Shown: positions 49,428-57,471 of the stretch, piece by piece
Layout of the letters: every line of letters starts with the position of its first letter
How positions within the stretch are numbered: the first letter of the stretch is position 1
Made by a program: the position numbers and the translations under genes
Origin: Burkholderiales bacterium
GTDB lineage: Bacteria > Pseudomonadota > Gammaproteobacteria > Burkholderiales > SG8-41
Reading direction: 5' to 3'
Assembly: GCA_036262035.1 (NCBI GenBank)
Contig: DATAJS010000009.1
Coordinates: 310,001 to 374,000, forward strand
DNA: 64,000 bases
The notes under the pieces: model-generated
The model's database searches: none
Told to the model about the DNA's origin: nothing
The model's input: the letters and a program-made list of their open reading frames with translations, nothing else

Positions 49428-49967
49428 ATGCACCGCACCATCGCTGCTGCAGCCGTCCTGGCCGCCATGGCGGGCTGCGCTTCCACGCCGCCCGCGAGCT
49501 CGAACGCCTCCACTTCCAGCACGCGCGCCACCGCACCCTCGACCAGCACGGCGCGTGCCCCGGCCGCTTCGAGCTCCGCCGCGCCGCGGGCGTCCACGGC
49601 GGGCACCGCCACCGGCGCCTCGACGGTCGCCGCGCCTTCGCAACGCAGCGTCTTTTTCGATTACGACAGCAACGTCGTCAAGGACGAGTACGGCACGGTC
49701 GTGAAGTCGAACGCGCAGTACCTGGCGAGCAAGCGCGGCACGGCCGTCCGCATCGAAGGCAACACCGACGAGCGCGGCAGCCGCGAATACAACCTCGCGC
49801 TCGGCCAGCGCCGCGCGGACGCGGTGAAACAGCACCTCACCCTGCTCGGCGTTCCGGCGCAGCAGATCGAAACCGTCAGCTTCGGCGAGGAGAAACCGCG
49901 CGCCGACGCGCAGGACGAGAAAGCATACGAGCAGAACCGCCGCGCCGACATCGTTTACGGCCGCTGA
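49428..49967 (+). CDS. OmpA/Pal-family peptidoglycan-associated lipoprotein
   Basis: A 179-residue outer-membrane lipoprotein. The signal ends at the lipobox MAGC (Cys at about 17), followed by a low-complexity Ser/Thr/Ala linker (about 18-70). The OmpA-C domain (about 72-179) reads RSVFFDYDSNVVKDEYGTVV, VRIEGNTDERGSREYNLALGQRRADAVKQHL and ENRRADIVYGR, with the DAP-binding Asp/Arg pattern. It lies outside a tol-pal context, under a promoter shared with an ECF sigma operon. The ATG at 49428 follows CAGGAGA. Confidence 0.88.
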   Translation: MHRTIAAAAVLAAMAGCASTPPASSNASTSSTRATAPSTSTARAPAASSSAAPRASTAGTATGASTVAAPSQRSVFFDYDSNVVKDEYGTVVKSNAQYLASKRGTAVRIEGNTDERGSREYNLALGQRRADAVKQHLTLLGVPAQQIETVSFGEEKPRADAQDEKAYEQNRRADIVYGR

Positions 49968-50028
49968 TCGCCGGCCACGTCCTTACCCCAACGCGATCGA
50001 TTCCACCAGTTCTGAGGAGACTTACCCC

Positions 50029-50391
50029 ATGCAGACCAAGCAGTGGCAGTACGGACTCACCCTCGTTTTCGGCCTTTTGCTCCTCTCCATGCCGTGGCTG
50101 TTGCGCTTCTACGACGACATCCCGGTTCGCAGCGTCGACTTCTACGTGATCGGGGCGATCATGGTCGCCTGCGCCGCATTGGCGCTGCACCGGCGCTCGG
50201 TGGCGGCGTCGTGGGTGATGCCGTCGCTCGGCCTGTGGATGCTCGCCTCGCCGTGGCTGCTCGGCTTCATGCAGGTCATCGAGGCGCGCAACAGCGCGTG
50301 GCTGGTCGGCGGCGCGGTCTTCCTGCTGTCGCTGTGGGCGCTGCTCGAGCGGATGTCCGCCGCCCGCACCGGCCGGACGTTCGCCAGCTAA
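50029..50391 (+). CDS. SPW-repeat membrane protein
   Basis: A 120-residue protein with four membrane helices and the SPW motif repeated as MPWLLRF (about residues 21-27) and SPWLLGF (about 74-80). It belongs to the SPW-repeat family of unknown function and lies 61 nt after the OmpA-like lipoprotein gene in the same direction. It probably shares the ECF promoter and thus the envelope-stress theme. Confidence 0.82.
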   Translation: MQTKQWQYGLTLVFGLLLLSMPWLLRFYDDIPVRSVDFYVIGAIMVACAALALHRRSVAASWVMPSLGLWMLASPWLLGFMQVIEARNSAWLVGGAVFLLSLWALLERMSAARTGRTFAS

Positions 50392-50408
50392 AGCTTCAGC
50401 AAACCGGT

Positions 50409-50434
50409 CAGGAGGCGCGGCAACGCGCCTCCTG
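50409..50434. terminator. Hairpin between convergent genes
   Basis: CAGGAGGCGCG and CGCGCCTCCTG form an 11-bp perfect stem with a GCAA tetraloop, 18 nt after the SPW gene. There is no T-run, but the stem is strong and lies between convergent transcription units. Confidence 0.6.
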
Positions 50435-50468
50435 TCAACATCAGCACGATCAGCAGCGCGCCGACCCG

Positions 50469-50486
50469 GTGTGACCTGGGTCACAC
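50469..50486. promoter_or_regulatory. CRP-like palindrome TGTGA-N6-TCACA
   Basis: GTGTGACC-TG-GGTCACAC has perfect 8-bp arms and matches the CRP consensus spacing exactly (50470-50485). It lies between the SPW gene end and the CaiB gene end, 95 nt past the nearest start-facing region, so it is not in a classical promoter position. Confidence 0.4.
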
Positions 50487-50527
50487 TCCGCTCAACGTCC
50501 CCAATCCGGCACCGCGTCAGCGTTCGG

Positions 50528-51697
50528 CTAGCGAACGACCGCGTCGTGGCGCAAACCTTCGATCGCGGCCTCGTCGTAGCCCGCTTCCGCCAGCAGCGCC
50601 GCCGTGTTCTCCCCGAGGCGCGGCGCGGGCGCCGGCTCGCCGGGCGGGGTGCGAGACCAACGCGAAGGCGTCGCCATGGTGACCACCCCGTCCGCGCTCC
50701 TGCGGAAGAACCCCGTCGCCGCCAGATGCGGATCGTCGAGGAGCGTCTCGAGCGTATTGAGCGGCATCGCGGGAATGTCGTGCGCGACGAAGCGGTCCAT
50801 CCATTCCGCGGTGGTCTTCGTGGCGAGCACCGCGTCGACGCGGGCATAGAAGTCCTGCAGGTTGCGGTTGCGCTCGGCGCGCGTGCGGAAACGCTCGTCG
50901 CTCTTCAGCCCGGGCAGGCCGATCGCGTCGAAGAGCCGCGCGCATTGCGGATCGGTGCCTATCCAGAAGCAGACATGGCCGTCGCGCGTGCGGGACGGCC
51001 TGCGCTCGAAGAGACGCGGCGCACCCATGCTTTCGCTCGACGGCTCGAACGTGCGTCCCCACAGGTGCTCCGACAGCACGAACTCGGCCATCGTCTCGAA
51101 CATCGGCAGCTCGACCGACTGTCCTTCGCTCGTGCGCGCCCTGGCGAGCAGCGCCGCGAGGATCGTCTGCACGAACACCATGCCGCACAGCCGGTCTGAG
51201 AGATTGAAAGGCGCGTAACAGGCGTCGCCGGTGAGCCTCTGCTGCAGCGCCGGCACCGCTGCGAGGCCCTGGATCATGTCGTCGTACGCGGGCTTGTCCG
51301 CATACGGCCCGCCTTCGCCGAAACCCACCGCCGCGCAATAGACGATGTCGGGCTTCACGCGCCTGACGTCCTCGTACGCAAGACCCAGCCGCGCCATCGC
51401 CTCGCGGCGGCTGTTGTGGACCACGACGTCGGAGCTTTTGCACAACCCCAGCACGACGTCCCTGCCGCGCGGCTGCTTCAGATCGACGACGATGCTCCGC
51501 TTGCCGCGGTTCTCGTGGATGAACTGCGAGGTCATGCCGCGCTCGCGCGACGGGCCGATGCCGCGCCGGCCGTCGCCGCCCGGCGGCTCGACCTTGACCA
51601 CATCGGCGCCCAGACGCGCGAGGACGCCGGTGGCGTAGGGCCCCAGCAGCATCTGGGTCAGGTCGACCACCCGGATGCCGGCAAGCGGTCCGCTCAT
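50528..51697 (-). CDS. CaiB/BaiF family (class III) CoA-transferase
   Basis: A 389-residue enzyme that moves CoA between carboxylic acids. The start MSGPLAGIRVVDLTQMLLGPYATGVLARLGADVVKVEPPGG is the family signature, and the catalytic Asp is in KPAYDDMIQG. Other conserved parts are NRGKRSIVVDLKQPRGRDVV, GDACYAPFNLSDRLCGMVFVQTILAAL and GQSVELPMFETMAEFVL. As the last gene of the 11-kb operon, 4 nt after a Bug gene, it likely activates the imported acid or an intermediate as a CoA thioester. Confidence 0.9.
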   Translation of the reverse strand: MSGPLAGIRVVDLTQMLLGPYATGVLARLGADVVKVEPPGGDGRRGIGPSRERGMTSQFIHENRGKRSIVVDLKQPRGRDVVLGLCKSSDVVVHNSRREAMARLGLAYEDVRRVKPDIVYCAAVGFGEGGPYADKPAYDDMIQGLAAVPALQQRLTGDACYAPFNLSDRLCGMVFVQTILAALLARARTSEGQSVELPMFETMAEFVLSEHLWGRTFEPSSESMGAPRLFERRPSRTRDGHVCFWIGTDPQCARLFDAIGLPGLKSDERFRTRAERNRNLQDFYARVDAVLATKTTAEWMDRFVAHDIPAMPLNTLETLLDDPHLAATGFFRRSADGVVTMATPSRWSRTPPGEPAPAPRLGENTAALLAEAGYDEAAIEGLRHDAVVR

Positions 51698-51701
51698 CGG
51701 A

Positions 51702-52664
51702 TCACTGCGGCTCGATCGCCGCGGCTTTCGCGACCCGGCCCCACTTCGCGATCTCGGCCTTGATGAACGCTGCGAACTGTTCCGGCGTATTCGCCGCGGG
51801 CTCGGCGCCTTCGCTTGCGAGCCGTTCGGCCAGATCGGGCTTGGCGAGCGCCTTCACCACTTCCTTATTGAGCCGCAGGACGATCGGCCTGGGCGTGCCG
51901 GCGGGCGCGAGCACGCCGAACCACGATCCCGCTTCGTAGCCGGGATAGCCCATCTCCGCGACGGTCGGCAGCTCGGGGATCGCTTTCGTGCGCTTCAGGC
52001 TGCCGACGGCAAGACCTTTCAGCCGTCCCGCTTTGATGTGCGGCAGAGTCGGCGGCATCGTGCCCCACGACACCTGGATATGTCCCGCCACGAGGTCGGT
52101 CAGCGCCTGGCCCGTGCCCTTGTAAGGCACGTGGGTGAGATCGATCTTCGCCATCACTTCGAGCAGCGCCATCGCGAGGTGCGTCGCGTTGCCGGTGCCG
52201 GCCGAGCCGTAGTTGATCGGCCGCTTCTTCGAGCGCGCGAGCGCGATGAAGTCCTGGAAGTTGGACACGCCGAGCGAAGGATGCGCCGCGAGGATGTACG
52301 GGACGATCGTCGCGAGGCTGATCGGCGCGAAGTCCTTGACCGGATCGTACGGCAGCTTGCGATAGAGGTTCGGGTTGATCGTGAGCGCGCTCGACGTCAT
52401 GATCAGCGTGTAGCCGTCGGGCACCGCACGCGCCGCAAGCTCGTTGCCGATATTGGCGTTGGCGCCGGGACGGTTGTCGACGACGACCGTCGTGCCCAGC
52501 CCCTCGCTCATGCTGTGCGCCACGGCGCGCGCGACCAGATCGGTGCCGCCGCCCGGCGCGAAAGGCACGAGCATGCGTATGGGTTTTGTCGGGTATTGCT
52601 GCGCGAGCGCGCCCGCGGACATGAATGCGCCGCAGAACACGGCGGCTGTACGTATCGACATCAT
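51702..52664 (-). CDS. TTT binding protein, Bug/TctC family
   Basis: A 320-residue receptor in the 11-kb operon. It starts at tandem ATGs at 52664 or 52661 behind GAGGAG, overlapping the MmgE/PrpD stop by 4 nt. Leader cleavage is near GALAQQ. Loop 1 VPFAPGGGTDLVAR, NRPGANANIGNE, loop 2 INYGSAGTGNATHLAMALL and HVPYKGTGQALTDLVAGHIQ are standard. It is co-transcribed with CaiB and two MmgE/PrpD genes, so its ligand is presumably the operon's substrate or product. Confidence 0.88.
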   Translation of the reverse strand: MMSIRTAAVFCGAFMSAGALAQQYPTKPIRMLVPFAPGGGTDLVARAVAHSMSEGLGTTVVVDNRPGANANIGNELAARAVPDGYTLIMTSSALTINPNLYRKLPYDPVKDFAPISLATIVPYILAAHPSLGVSNFQDFIALARSKKRPINYGSAGTGNATHLAMALLEVMAKIDLTHVPYKGTGQALTDLVAGHIQVSWGTMPPTLPHIKAGRLKGLAVGSLKRTKAIPELPTVAEMGYPGYEAGSWFGVLAPAGTPRPIVLRLNKEVVKALAKPDLAERLASEGAEPAANTPEQFAAFIKAEIAKWGRVAKAAAIEPQ

Positions 52665-54022
52665 CTTTCTCCTCGGTTTTTCTTGAACGCTTCGAAAAGC
52701 GCTCCCACATCTCCGACGCTCTCCAGGCCCTGCACCACCTCGACCACGCGCGACGCCTGTGCCGGCGATCCGTAGTGCGCGAACAGCGACCGGAACTTCT
52801 CTTCCACTTCCGCGGCGCTCAGCGGGCTCTTGTCGTGACCTTTCGGATAGCGCACGTCGTTCGCGATCTTCGCGCCGTCCCTCGTCACGATCTCGATATG
52901 CGAAGGCGACGCTTCGGGATGCCGGGCGGTGAGCGCCGGATCTTCGGCGACCCTGATGCGCCCCATCAACGCCGTGACGCGCGGCTCGCGCAGCGCCTCC
53001 GGAACGAACGACGACTCGTCCACGCGCCCGTCGATCAGCGCACGCGCGACCACGTACGGCAGGCTGTGATCGGCGGTCTCGGCGGTCTGCGGCGCCCAGC
53101 GCGAAGGCGCGTGCGCCATCAGGGCGAACGCGGTCTTGTGCGTGGCCACGCGCACCTCTTCGATGTCTTCGACACGGACGCGATCGCGCAACGCTAGCGC
53201 GTTCCACACCGCCGACTGGCCGTGATAGCAGATCGGGAAACACTTGATGTGCGTACGCTCGATGCGGGTCGCGACGCCGGGTTTCACCGGCCACTCGAAC
53301 TGGCCGACCGCGTCCCACAGGCCGTGCTTGCCTTCGATCGCCTGCTCCGGACCGGTGAATCCGGACTGCGCCAGCAGCGCGGCGAATACGCCGTTGCGCG
53401 ACGCATTCGCCGCCGCACACCCTTTCCAGCTCGACAGCTCGCCGTGGCGCGTCTGGTACATGGCCATGTTGGGCACCAGCGCGAGCGCCAGCGCGTGTCC
53501 TGCGCGCGCTTCGTCCAGTGCGAGCAGCCGCGCCGCGGCCAGCGCAGCGGCGACGACGCCGTAGACCGGCTGGTCCCAGCCCTGCGAATTGAGGTCGATG
53601 CCGTCGCAGCACGCGCAATACACTTCGTATGCGACGGCGATCGCGGCAATCAGCGAGCGCCCGTCCCTCTGCCCGAGCTCGCTCGCCGCGAGCGCCGCGG
53701 CGATCACGTCGCTCGGGTGCCCGCCGCTCTTCACACGATACATGTCGGACAGGTCGAGCACGCGCAGCGCGACGCCGTTCGCGAACGCCGCCATCTCGGG
53801 CGCGACCTCTCGCGAGCTGCCGAGGATCGTCGCGTTGACGTCCATGCGATAGCGTTCGGCGAGCGTGCGCGCGGCCATCGTCACCGGGTGTGCGTAGGCG
53901 GCCGCGATGCACCCAAGCGTATCGAGGAGCCTCGACTTGCACGCCGCGACGGTCGCGGGCGCGAGGTCCTCGTAACGCGTTCGAAGCGCGTAGCGGACGA
54001 GCTTGCGCGAGGTCTCGTCCAT
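52661..54022 (-). CDS. MmgE/PrpD family protein, first copy
   Basis: A 453-residue protein of the MmgE/PrpD fold (2-methylcitrate dehydratase, cis-aconitate decarboxylase and uncharacterised relatives). Conserved parts are LAPATVAACKSRLLDTLGCIAAAY, FANGVALRVLDLSDMYRVKSGGHPSDVIAAALA, RTHIKCFPICYHGQSAVWNAL and ETADHSLPYVVARALIDG. The ATG overlaps the preceding stop (TGATG). A pair of MmgE/PrpD genes in tandem suggests a heteromeric enzyme or two consecutive steps. The overlap with the downstream Bug gene implies coupling. Confidence 0.88.
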   Translation of the reverse strand: MDETSRKLVRYALRTRYEDLAPATVAACKSRLLDTLGCIAAAYAHPVTMAARTLAERYRMDVNATILGSSREVAPEMAAFANGVALRVLDLSDMYRVKSGGHPSDVIAAALAASELGQRDGRSLIAAIAVAYEVYCACCDGIDLNSQGWDQPVYGVVAAALAAARLLALDEARAGHALALALVPNMAMYQTRHGELSSWKGCAAANASRNGVFAALLAQSGFTGPEQAIEGKHGLWDAVGQFEWPVKPGVATRIERTHIKCFPICYHGQSAVWNALALRDRVRVEDIEEVRVATHKTAFALMAHAPSRWAPQTAETADHSLPYVVARALIDGRVDESSFVPEALREPRVTALMGRIRVAEDPALTARHPEASPSHIEIVTRDGAKIANDVRYPKGHDKSPLSAAEVEEKFRSLFAHYGSPAQASRVVEVVQGLESVGDVGALFEAFKKNRGER

Positions 54023-55374
54023 CAGCGCTTCGCCAGCGCCTCGAGCACCGCGCCGCAATCCGACAGCTCGTCCACCTTCCACAGCACCTTCAGCGCCGAG
54101 TGCACCTGCGTGCCCGCGAGCAGCCGTCCGGCGAGCGCGCGGAACTTGGTTTCGACCTCGGCGTCGCTCATCGGGTTGCGCACGTGCCCGCGCGGGTAAT
54201 CGACCGCCGCGGATTTCACCTCGCCGCGCCGCGTGCGGATGTCGATGCGGCACGGAATTTCCGCCGAGAAGCGCTTCGTGAACGCCGGATCCTCGACCAC
54301 GCGCACCTTGTCGGCGAGCGCGTGCACCTTCGCGTCCTTGAGGCGCGCCTCGGAGAAGATCTCGTCGCTGAACTTGCCGTCGATCAGCACCGCGGCGACG
54401 ATGAACGGCAGGCTGTGGTCGGCGCTCTCGCGCGTGGTCGGGTGCCATTTCTCGGGCTCGCTGCCGATCTCGTGCCACGCGAACCAGTAGGTGTTGATCG
54501 TGACCGACTCGATCTCGTCGGCCTGCACCTGGCGAGAGAGCTGGAGCGCCAGGGTGATCGGCGCCTGCGAGTGATACTCGGACAGGAAGAACTTGATGTT
54601 CGACTGAGTCACGCCGAAGTCGCCGCCCGGTTGCGCCAGGGGTCCGAGCTCGAAGCGGCCGGTGAGCTCGCGCAGTCCGTGCGAGCCTTCGATCGCGTTT
54701 TCCGGGCCGGTCATGCCCTGCTCGGCCAGCAGCGCCGCGAACACGCCGTTGCGCGCGGCGTTGCCCGCCGCGACGCCTTTCCACATCGACAGGTCGCCGC
54801 GGCGTGTCGCATGCAGCGCGATGTTGGGCGTGATCGCAAGCGCGACCGCCTGCCCGAGCTTCCTTGCGTCGAGGCCGAGCAGCTTGCCGGCGCCGACCGC
54901 GCTCGCGACGGCCGTATACAGCACGTGGTCCATGCCGCGGTCGCGCATGCAGAAGCCCTTGAAGAACGCGTAGTAGATCTCGTAGGCGAGCGCGATGGCG
55001 GTGATCAGCGCCTTGCCGTCGCGCTTGCGCGCCTCGGCGATCGCGAGCATGGGCGCGATGACGTCGCTCGGATGCCCGCCCCCGCCCGGCAGCGTGTCGT
55101 TGCCGTCGAGATAGCGCACCATCACGCCGTTAGCGAACGTCGCGAGCTCGGGCAGCGTGCGATGGTTCGTGCCGAGGATGCGCGCACCCTCTCTCGCTTC
55201 CACGCGCGACGCGATGTTGCGCGCGATGACGCAAGGCTCGTCCCCGTAGGCGCCGAGACCGCAGCCGAGCGCGTCGATCATGCGGCGGCGCGCTTCGTGC
55301 ACCGCTTCAGGCGGCAACGCCGGATATTCCAACGTGGCCGCATATTGCGCGATTTTTTCTATCGTTTTATCCAT
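54022..55374 (-). CDS. MmgE/PrpD family protein, second copy
   Basis: A 450-residue paralogue of the next gene. The ATG at 55374 is chosen because it has a GGAGG box supplied by an intergenic repeat (55381-55399). Motifs are LPPEAVHEARRRMIDALGCGLGAYGDE, FANGVMVRYLDGNDTLPGGGGHPSDVIAPMLA, QSNIKFFLSEYHSQAPITLAL and ESADHSLPFIVAAVLIDG. The substrate-binding segment GNDTLPGGGG differs from DMYRVKSG in the neighbour, so their substrates should differ. It is the sixth gene of the operon's second half, after the Bug gene at 55441. Confidence 0.88.
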   Translation of the reverse strand: MDKTIEKIAQYAATLEYPALPPEAVHEARRRMIDALGCGLGAYGDEPCVIARNIASRVEAREGARILGTNHRTLPELATFANGVMVRYLDGNDTLPGGGGHPSDVIAPMLAIAEARKRDGKALITAIALAYEIYYAFFKGFCMRDRGMDHVLYTAVASAVGAGKLLGLDARKLGQAVALAITPNIALHATRRGDLSMWKGVAAGNAARNGVFAALLAEQGMTGPENAIEGSHGLRELTGRFELGPLAQPGGDFGVTQSNIKFFLSEYHSQAPITLALQLSRQVQADEIESVTINTYWFAWHEIGSEPEKWHPTTRESADHSLPFIVAAVLIDGKFSDEIFSEARLKDAKVHALADKVRVVEDPAFTKRFSAEIPCRIDIRTRRGEVKSAAVDYPRGHVRNPMSDAEVETKFRALAGRLLAGTQVHSALKVLWKVDELSDCGAVLEALAKR

Positions 55375-55380
55375 CGTTTT

Positions 55381-55399
55381 CCTCCGCGTCCTCCGCGGT
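55381..55399. repeat. Intergenic repeat ACCGCGGAGGACGCGGAGG, copy 2, used as ribosome binding site
   Basis: The minus-strand reading ACCGCGGAGGACGCGGAGG differs from copy 1 (42434-42452) at two bases. It ends 7 nt before the MmgE/PrpD ATG at 55374 and provides its GGAGG. Confidence 0.65.
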
Positions 55400-55440
55400 A
55401 AACGCTTTTGAAGGCGTGGTGCGTTACCACGCAACCTTCG

Positions 55441-56442
55441 CTACTCGGGGCGGATGCCGGCCGTTTTCGCGAGCTTCACGTTCTGCTCGACCTCGCGCCG
55501 GATCATCTCGGTGAACTGCTCGGGCGTATTGGTGTCGGTCTCCAGCCCCTGCTTGAAGAACGCCGCTTTCATCTCCGGCGTGTTCACCGCTTTCACGATC
55601 GCGGCGTTGAGCCGGTTCACGATGTCGCGCGGCATCCCGCCGGGTCCTATCACGCCGTACCAGCCGGTGCGGTCGTACCCGCGCACGCCGCCTTCGTTCA
55701 GGGTCGGCATGTTGGGCATCAGCGCCGAGCGCTTCGCCGTGCTCATCGCGATCGCGCGCAGACGTCCCGCGTCGAGCAGCGACTGTGCGGAGGTGACGCT
55801 CGCGAACACGAAATCGGCCTCGCCCGACGCGACGCCGACGACCGCCTGCGACACGCCCTTGTAAGGCACGTGGACGGTCTTCACGTTGGCGAGCGAGTTC
55901 ATGAGCTCGGCGGCCATGTGCGCGGAGCTGCCGATGCCGGAGGTCGCGTAATTGAGCTTGCCGGGCTGCGCGCGCGCGACCGCGATCAGCTCCCTGATGT
56001 TCTTCGCCGGCACCGACGGGTGCACCACCAGCACGAACGCCCCGCTCACCACGAGCGAGATCGGCGAGAAGTCCTTCGGCAGTTGATACGAGAGCTTCTG
56101 CCGCATGGCGGGCTGGATGCTGTCCGCCGCCGCCATCATCAGCAGGGTGTAGCCGTCGGGCGGCGCTTTGGCCACGGTCTCGGTCGCGATGATGCCGCCG
56201 GAGCCGGGCCGGTTCTCCACGACGACCGGCTGTCCGAGGCTCTTCGACAGCTCGGTCGCGACCATGCGTGCGGCGGTATCGGTGCCGCCGCCGGCCGCGA
56301 AGCCGACGAGGATACGCACCGGTTTGACGGGATAGTGCTGCGCCGATACCGCCGGCGAGAACCCGAACGCGATGCAAGCAGCGAACGCAGCCGTCATTCC
56401 CGCGCGGGCGGGAATCCGTTTGGTTTTTTGATACTTAGTCAT
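55441..56442 (-). CDS. TTT binding protein, Bug/TctC family, with a repeat-derived N-terminal extension
   Basis: A 333-residue receptor. The ATG at 56442 follows GGAGG and overlaps the LLM stop by 8 nt, but its first 16 codons (MTKYQKTKRIPARAGM) include a copy of the GTCATTCCCGCG repeat read through as RIPARAG. The true signal peptide begins at TAAFAACIAFGFSPAVSAQ, so an internal ATG at 56397 would also work. The mature part starts HYPVKPVRILVGFAAGGGTDTAAR; loop 2 LNYATSGIGSSAHMAAELM and HVPYKGVSQAVVGVASGEADF are standard. It belongs to the 11-kb operon. Confidence 0.86.
   Translation of the reverse strand: MTKYQKTKRIPARAGMTAAFAACIAFGFSPAVSAQHYPVKPVRILVGFAAGGGTDTAARMVATELSKSLGQPVVVENRPGSGGIIATETVAKAPPDGYTLLMMAAADSIQPAMRQKLSYQLPKDFSPISLVVSGAFVLVVHPSVPAKNIRELIAVARAQPGKLNYATSGIGSSAHMAAELMNSLANVKTVHVPYKGVSQAVVGVASGEADFVFASVTSAQSLLDAGRLRAIAMSTAKRSALMPNMPTLNEGGVRGYDRTGWYGVIGPGGMPRDIVNRLNAAIVKAVNTPEMKAAFFKQGLETDTNTPEQFTEMIRREVEQNVKLAKTAGIRPE
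56393..56417. repeat. REP-like stem GTCATTCCCGCG...GGGAATCC inside a coding start
   Basis: GTCATTCCCGCGCGGGCGGG and AATCC form one stem of the element seen at 42503 and 61849. It lies within the first codons of the Bug gene at 55441-56442. Confidence 0.72.
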
Positions 56443-57460
56443 GCTCCTCCATTGGACCTTCGTTTACGTACGGCAGCACGTCGTTCACGAGGCGCTCGAA
56501 CTGCTCGCCTTCGCGATCCGCCGTCGACAGCCGCAGGGTGATGCGATTGATGCCGCTGCCGCGGAACGCGCGCAGCTTCCGCACGCATTCGCGCGCCGAG
56601 CCGTACGCGAGCCAGCTTTGCAGCCGCTCCTCGGTGTAGTTCGCCGAGTAGTAGCGATCGAGGAACGCTTTCGCGCCGTGCAGCGCGCGGTCGCGGTCCT
56701 CGTCGATGTAGATGTGGTGATAAAAGCAGTTGTCGAAGTGCGAGGTGTCCCGCCCGTTCTCTTTCGCGACGGCGAGGATCCGGTTCCACGAATCGCGCAG
56801 GGCCGCGGGGCTCGCGCTGTGCGTCATCCAGCCGTCGGCGAGGCGCCCGCACTGTTTGAGCGCGTAGTCGGAGCCGCCGCTGGCTGCGTCCGCCGCGCCG
56901 CTCGACAACCGCGTCGCGTTGGTCGCGGTCCAGATCGGACACTCGGGGTTCGCGGGCTTCGGCTCGAGCACGATGTCGGCGAAGTCGTGGAACGATCCCT
57001 TGAAAGGCGAGCCGTCGTTCTTCCACAAGTGCTTCAGCACCCGGATGTGCTCGTACATGCGCTTGCGCCGCTCTTCGGGCGGCACACCCAGCGCGCGCGA
57101 TTCGGCGCTCCACAGCGCTTCCCCGCCCCCGCCGGCCGCCACGATCAGGCGCGTACGGCCGTTCGCGAGCTGGTCGATGCTCGCCCACTCGTAGGCGAAG
57201 ACGAGCGGGTTGCGCAGCGCGAACGAGCCCATCGCCGCCGGCCCGAGCAGCACGCGCCCGGTGCGGCCCGCGATCGCGGCGAGCAGCGGAATCGCGTCGA
57301 GCCTGCGATTGACGAACAGCGCATCGCCGACCCACACCGAATCGAACAATGGGTTCGCCTCGACCTTGTCCGCGAGATCGAGGAGCTGCTTCGGCGTGCG
57401 CGTGCCGAGCACGACGCCGCGATTGGACAGCGTGATCCCGAACTTCAGGCGTTCGCTCAT
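56435..57460 (-). CDS. LLM-class flavin-dependent oxidoreductase
   Basis: A 341-residue luciferase-like monooxygenase or F420/FMN-dependent enzyme. The start LKFGITLSNRGVVLGTRTPKQLLDLADKVEANPLFDSVWVGDALFVNRRLDAIPLLAAIAGRT and the VLLGPAAMGSFALRNPLVFAYEWASIDQLANGRTRLIVAAGGG region are typical of the class. The ATG at 57460 is the first with homology; the frame upstream belongs to the neighbour's shadow. Its role in the operon is probably an oxidative or reductive step on an organic intermediate, with FMN or F420 unknown. Confidence 0.87.
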   Translation of the reverse strand: MSERLKFGITLSNRGVVLGTRTPKQLLDLADKVEANPLFDSVWVGDALFVNRRLDAIPLLAAIAGRTGRVLLGPAAMGSFALRNPLVFAYEWASIDQLANGRTRLIVAAGGGGEALWSAESRALGVPPEERRKRMYEHIRVLKHLWKNDGSPFKGSFHDFADIVLEPKPANPECPIWTATNATRLSSGAADAASGGSDYALKQCGRLADGWMTHSASPAALRDSWNRILAVAKENGRDTSHFDNCFYHHIYIDEDRDRALHGAKAFLDRYYSANYTEERLQSWLAYGSARECVRKLRAFRGSGINRITLRLSTADREGEQFERLVNDVLPYVNEGPMEEHD

Positions 57461-57471
57461 CGGCCCGCCAC

